Shown one piece after another: positions 3,697 through 5,167 of a DNA stretch of 5,167 nt; position 1 is the first letter of the stretch; every line of letters starts with the position of its first letter. This stretch comes from Clostridiaceae bacterium (GTDB lineage Bacteria > Bacillota > Clostridia > DSM-8532). A program made the position numbers and the translations under genes. Below the pieces are notes generated by a model. The model was not told the DNA's origin. It worked only from the letters and a program-made list of their open reading frames with translations, and ran no database searches. The stretch spans positions 1 through 5,167 of the forward strand of contig DUSJ01000053.1 in NCBI GenBank assembly GCA_012842645.1, read 5' to 3'.

Positions 3697-4755
3697 TTAG
3701 TACTTTATTTCTTCCACCGTTACACCCGTATAGTAGAATTTCAATATTTCCTCGTAATCATAGCCTTTTGAGCCCAACGCGTCAGCGCCGCACTGGCTCA
3801 TTCCCACACCGTGACCGAAGCCCCTTGAGAGGATTTCGACCTGGTTTCCGTCAATAAAGCTTATTTCAAGGTTGGTGGACGGAAGGCCCAATAGTTCCCT
3901 GAACTCAGTACCGGTAATTATGACCGATCCGAGCCTGATACTGTCAATTCTTCCGCTTGCGCTGTATGACATTATTTCCATATCCTGCGCCGGGTCATTT
4001 CCCAGTCCTGCCTCGGGATACCTCTTTTCAGTCTTTCTTTTTATTTCGTCCCATGAAAAAACATTGATTTTCTCATACTGCGAGTAATCTTCCTCGTATG
4101 GACTGTAAACGCTTCTCAAGTACGGGACCTTCCCGACATTATTCCATACGTCCTCTATATCCTCGGTCACGCCGCCGCTGTTTGAATGGTAAAGAGGATT
4201 TATTAAGACCCCGTCATATTGTATAACCACGTTATGTGTTTCTGATACCGCTCTGCATATCTTTTCCCAGTCCTCTTCGTTACCGTATGCCTCCAGGAAC
4301 CGTTCCCTCGATATCCATGCCTGGCAATGGCCCGGGTCCGTACACACATCAGCGCCATAATGGCCGTCCGTGGAACCATAGAGCCCCTGCATCCTGCTCA
4401 GGGCGAATGTCCTTGACGCCACCGCCTGGGCCTTCAACGCCTCATAATGAAAGCTGTGGGGCATCTCTGCGGCCACTACTCCCGCAAGATAACTTTCAAG
4501 ATCCATCTCATCAATGGCAGCGTCGGCATGATTGTACACAACAATTGAAACGGTCGATATGCTGCTTGCTGCCTCCTTTTCGGCCATGACAGGCTTTTCT
4601 TCCTTATCCTTTCCGAAGTTGACTGTAAACAGCAAAATCAGCGGCAAGGCGAAAATGAGAATGTTATCGGTAATCTGCCGCATTCTCCTGTTGGCGCCGG
4701 ACACATCGTATGTTCCTTTTCTTCGGATGTAATGGCTGTATCTCCTGTTAACCAT
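3697..4755 (-). CDS. spoIID: Stage II sporulation protein D, peptidoglycan lytic transglycosylase
   Basis: SpoIID degrades peptidoglycan with SpoIIP and SpoIIM during engulfment; it is a mother-cell membrane protein. The 352-residue reading has a basic N-terminus, one membrane anchor (about 33-46) and a SpoIID domain. The catalytic glutamate is E97 in AAEMP. H132, C138, H143 and C144 in HYGADVCTDPGHCQAW have the same spacing as the zinc ligands I recall for the Clostridioides difficile enzyme. NPLYHSNSGG (186-195) and GFGHGVGMSQCGA (312-324) are conserved family motifs. Start is ambiguous: ATG 4755 has no Shine-Dalgarno, while GTG 4704 (codon 18) has AAAAGGAA nine bases upstream and would give 335 residues, still with the anchor. 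I keep the longer form because the arginine-rich extension looks coding. In Bacillus the gene is sigma-E dependent; a CATAAACT sequence (4768-4761) resembles a sigma-E -10, but I see no good -35. Confidence 0.93.
   Translation of the reverse strand: MVNRRYSHYIRRKGTYDVSGANRRMRQITDNILIFALPLILLFTVNFGKDKEEKPVMAEKEAASSISTVSIVVYNHADAAIDEMDLESYLAGVVAAEMPHSFHYEALKAQAVASRTFALSRMQGLYGSTDGHYGADVCTDPGHCQAWISRERFLEAYGNEEDWEKICRAVSETHNVVIQYDGVLINPLYHSNSGGVTEDIEDVWNNVGKVPYLRSVYSPYEEDYSQYEKINVFSWDEIKRKTEKRYPEAGLGNDPAQDMEIMSYSASGRIDSIRLGSVIITGTEFRELLGLPSTNLEISFIDGNQVEILSRGFGHGVGMSQCGADALGSKGYDYEEILKFYYTGVTVEEIKY
4705..4720 (-). promoter_or_regulatory. Strong internal ribosome binding site near the spoIID start
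   Basis: AAAAGGAA (4720-4713) lies nine bases before an in-frame GTG (4704-4702) within the annotated spoIID reading frame. It suggests that SpoIID may begin at codon 18 (MSGANRRMRQ...), since nothing like a Shine-Dalgarno precedes the ATG at 4755. Confidence 0.45.
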
Positions 4756-4795
4756 GTTTAAGTTTATGAGAATCGATAAAATTTCATACTTTATA

Positions 4796-4804
4796 TGTTA
4801 TACT
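4796..4804 (+). promoter_or_regulatory. Predicted extended -10 promoter of tadA
   Basis: TGTTATACT has the TGn extension plus TATACT, one base from TATAAT; no good -35 is visible, as is common for extended -10 promoters. Transcription would begin near 4811, about 33 bases before the tadA ATG. It lies in the 88-base gap shared with the divergent spoIID. Confidence 0.4.
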
Positions 4805-4813
4805 TTGAATTGA

Positions 4814-5167
<354 letters not shown>

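Overview
The window looks like a chromosomal piece of an anaerobic, endospore-forming Firmicute of the Clostridia type. It carries the sporulation pair spoIID-spoIIQ, strong GGAGG-type ribosome binding sites, AT-rich intergenic regions and GC-moderate genes. The genus cannot be fixed from the sequence.

Left half (1-2599), a small catabolic cassette. The 5' end of a DapA/NAL-family aldolase runs off the left edge on the minus strand (1-94). A FadR-type GntR regulator with an FCD ligand domain (589-1275, minus) is divergent from a zinc-type medium-chain dehydrogenase (1568-2599, plus). Five copies of a motif TCAGAYAA lie only in the two intergenic regions flanking the regulator. One overlaps the -35 of the aldolase promoter and one sits in the spacer of the dehydrogenase promoter, so I infer that the regulator controls both enzymes and itself. 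The substrate is unknown; a sugar acid or similar hydroxy/keto acid would fit the families.

Right half (2600-5167), sporulation and tRNA modification. spoIID (peptidoglycan lytic transglycosylase, mother-cell engulfment machinery) and spoIIQ (LytM/M23 protein, forespore side of the SpoIIQ-SpoIIIAH channel) are tandem on the minus strand. The 49-base gap between them has a sequence matching a sigma-F promoter, and spoIIQ very likely starts at an internal GTG (3647). Divergent from spoIID is the first part of tadA, the tRNA adenosine deaminase, cut by the right edge.

Repeats. Two families of short interspersed elements are present. One has a GAACCGTCCCC core inside small hairpins (540-586 and 2658-2702); the second copy appears to serve as the spoIIQ terminator. 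The other is bounded by GTCATCCTGA and GAAGGATCT (388-435, and a tandem pair at 1461-1544 in the dehydrogenase leader). No CRISPR array, tRNA, rRNA, insertion sequence or prophage gene was seen. I found no clearly new multi-gene system; the most testable novelty is the predicted regulator-operator circuit.
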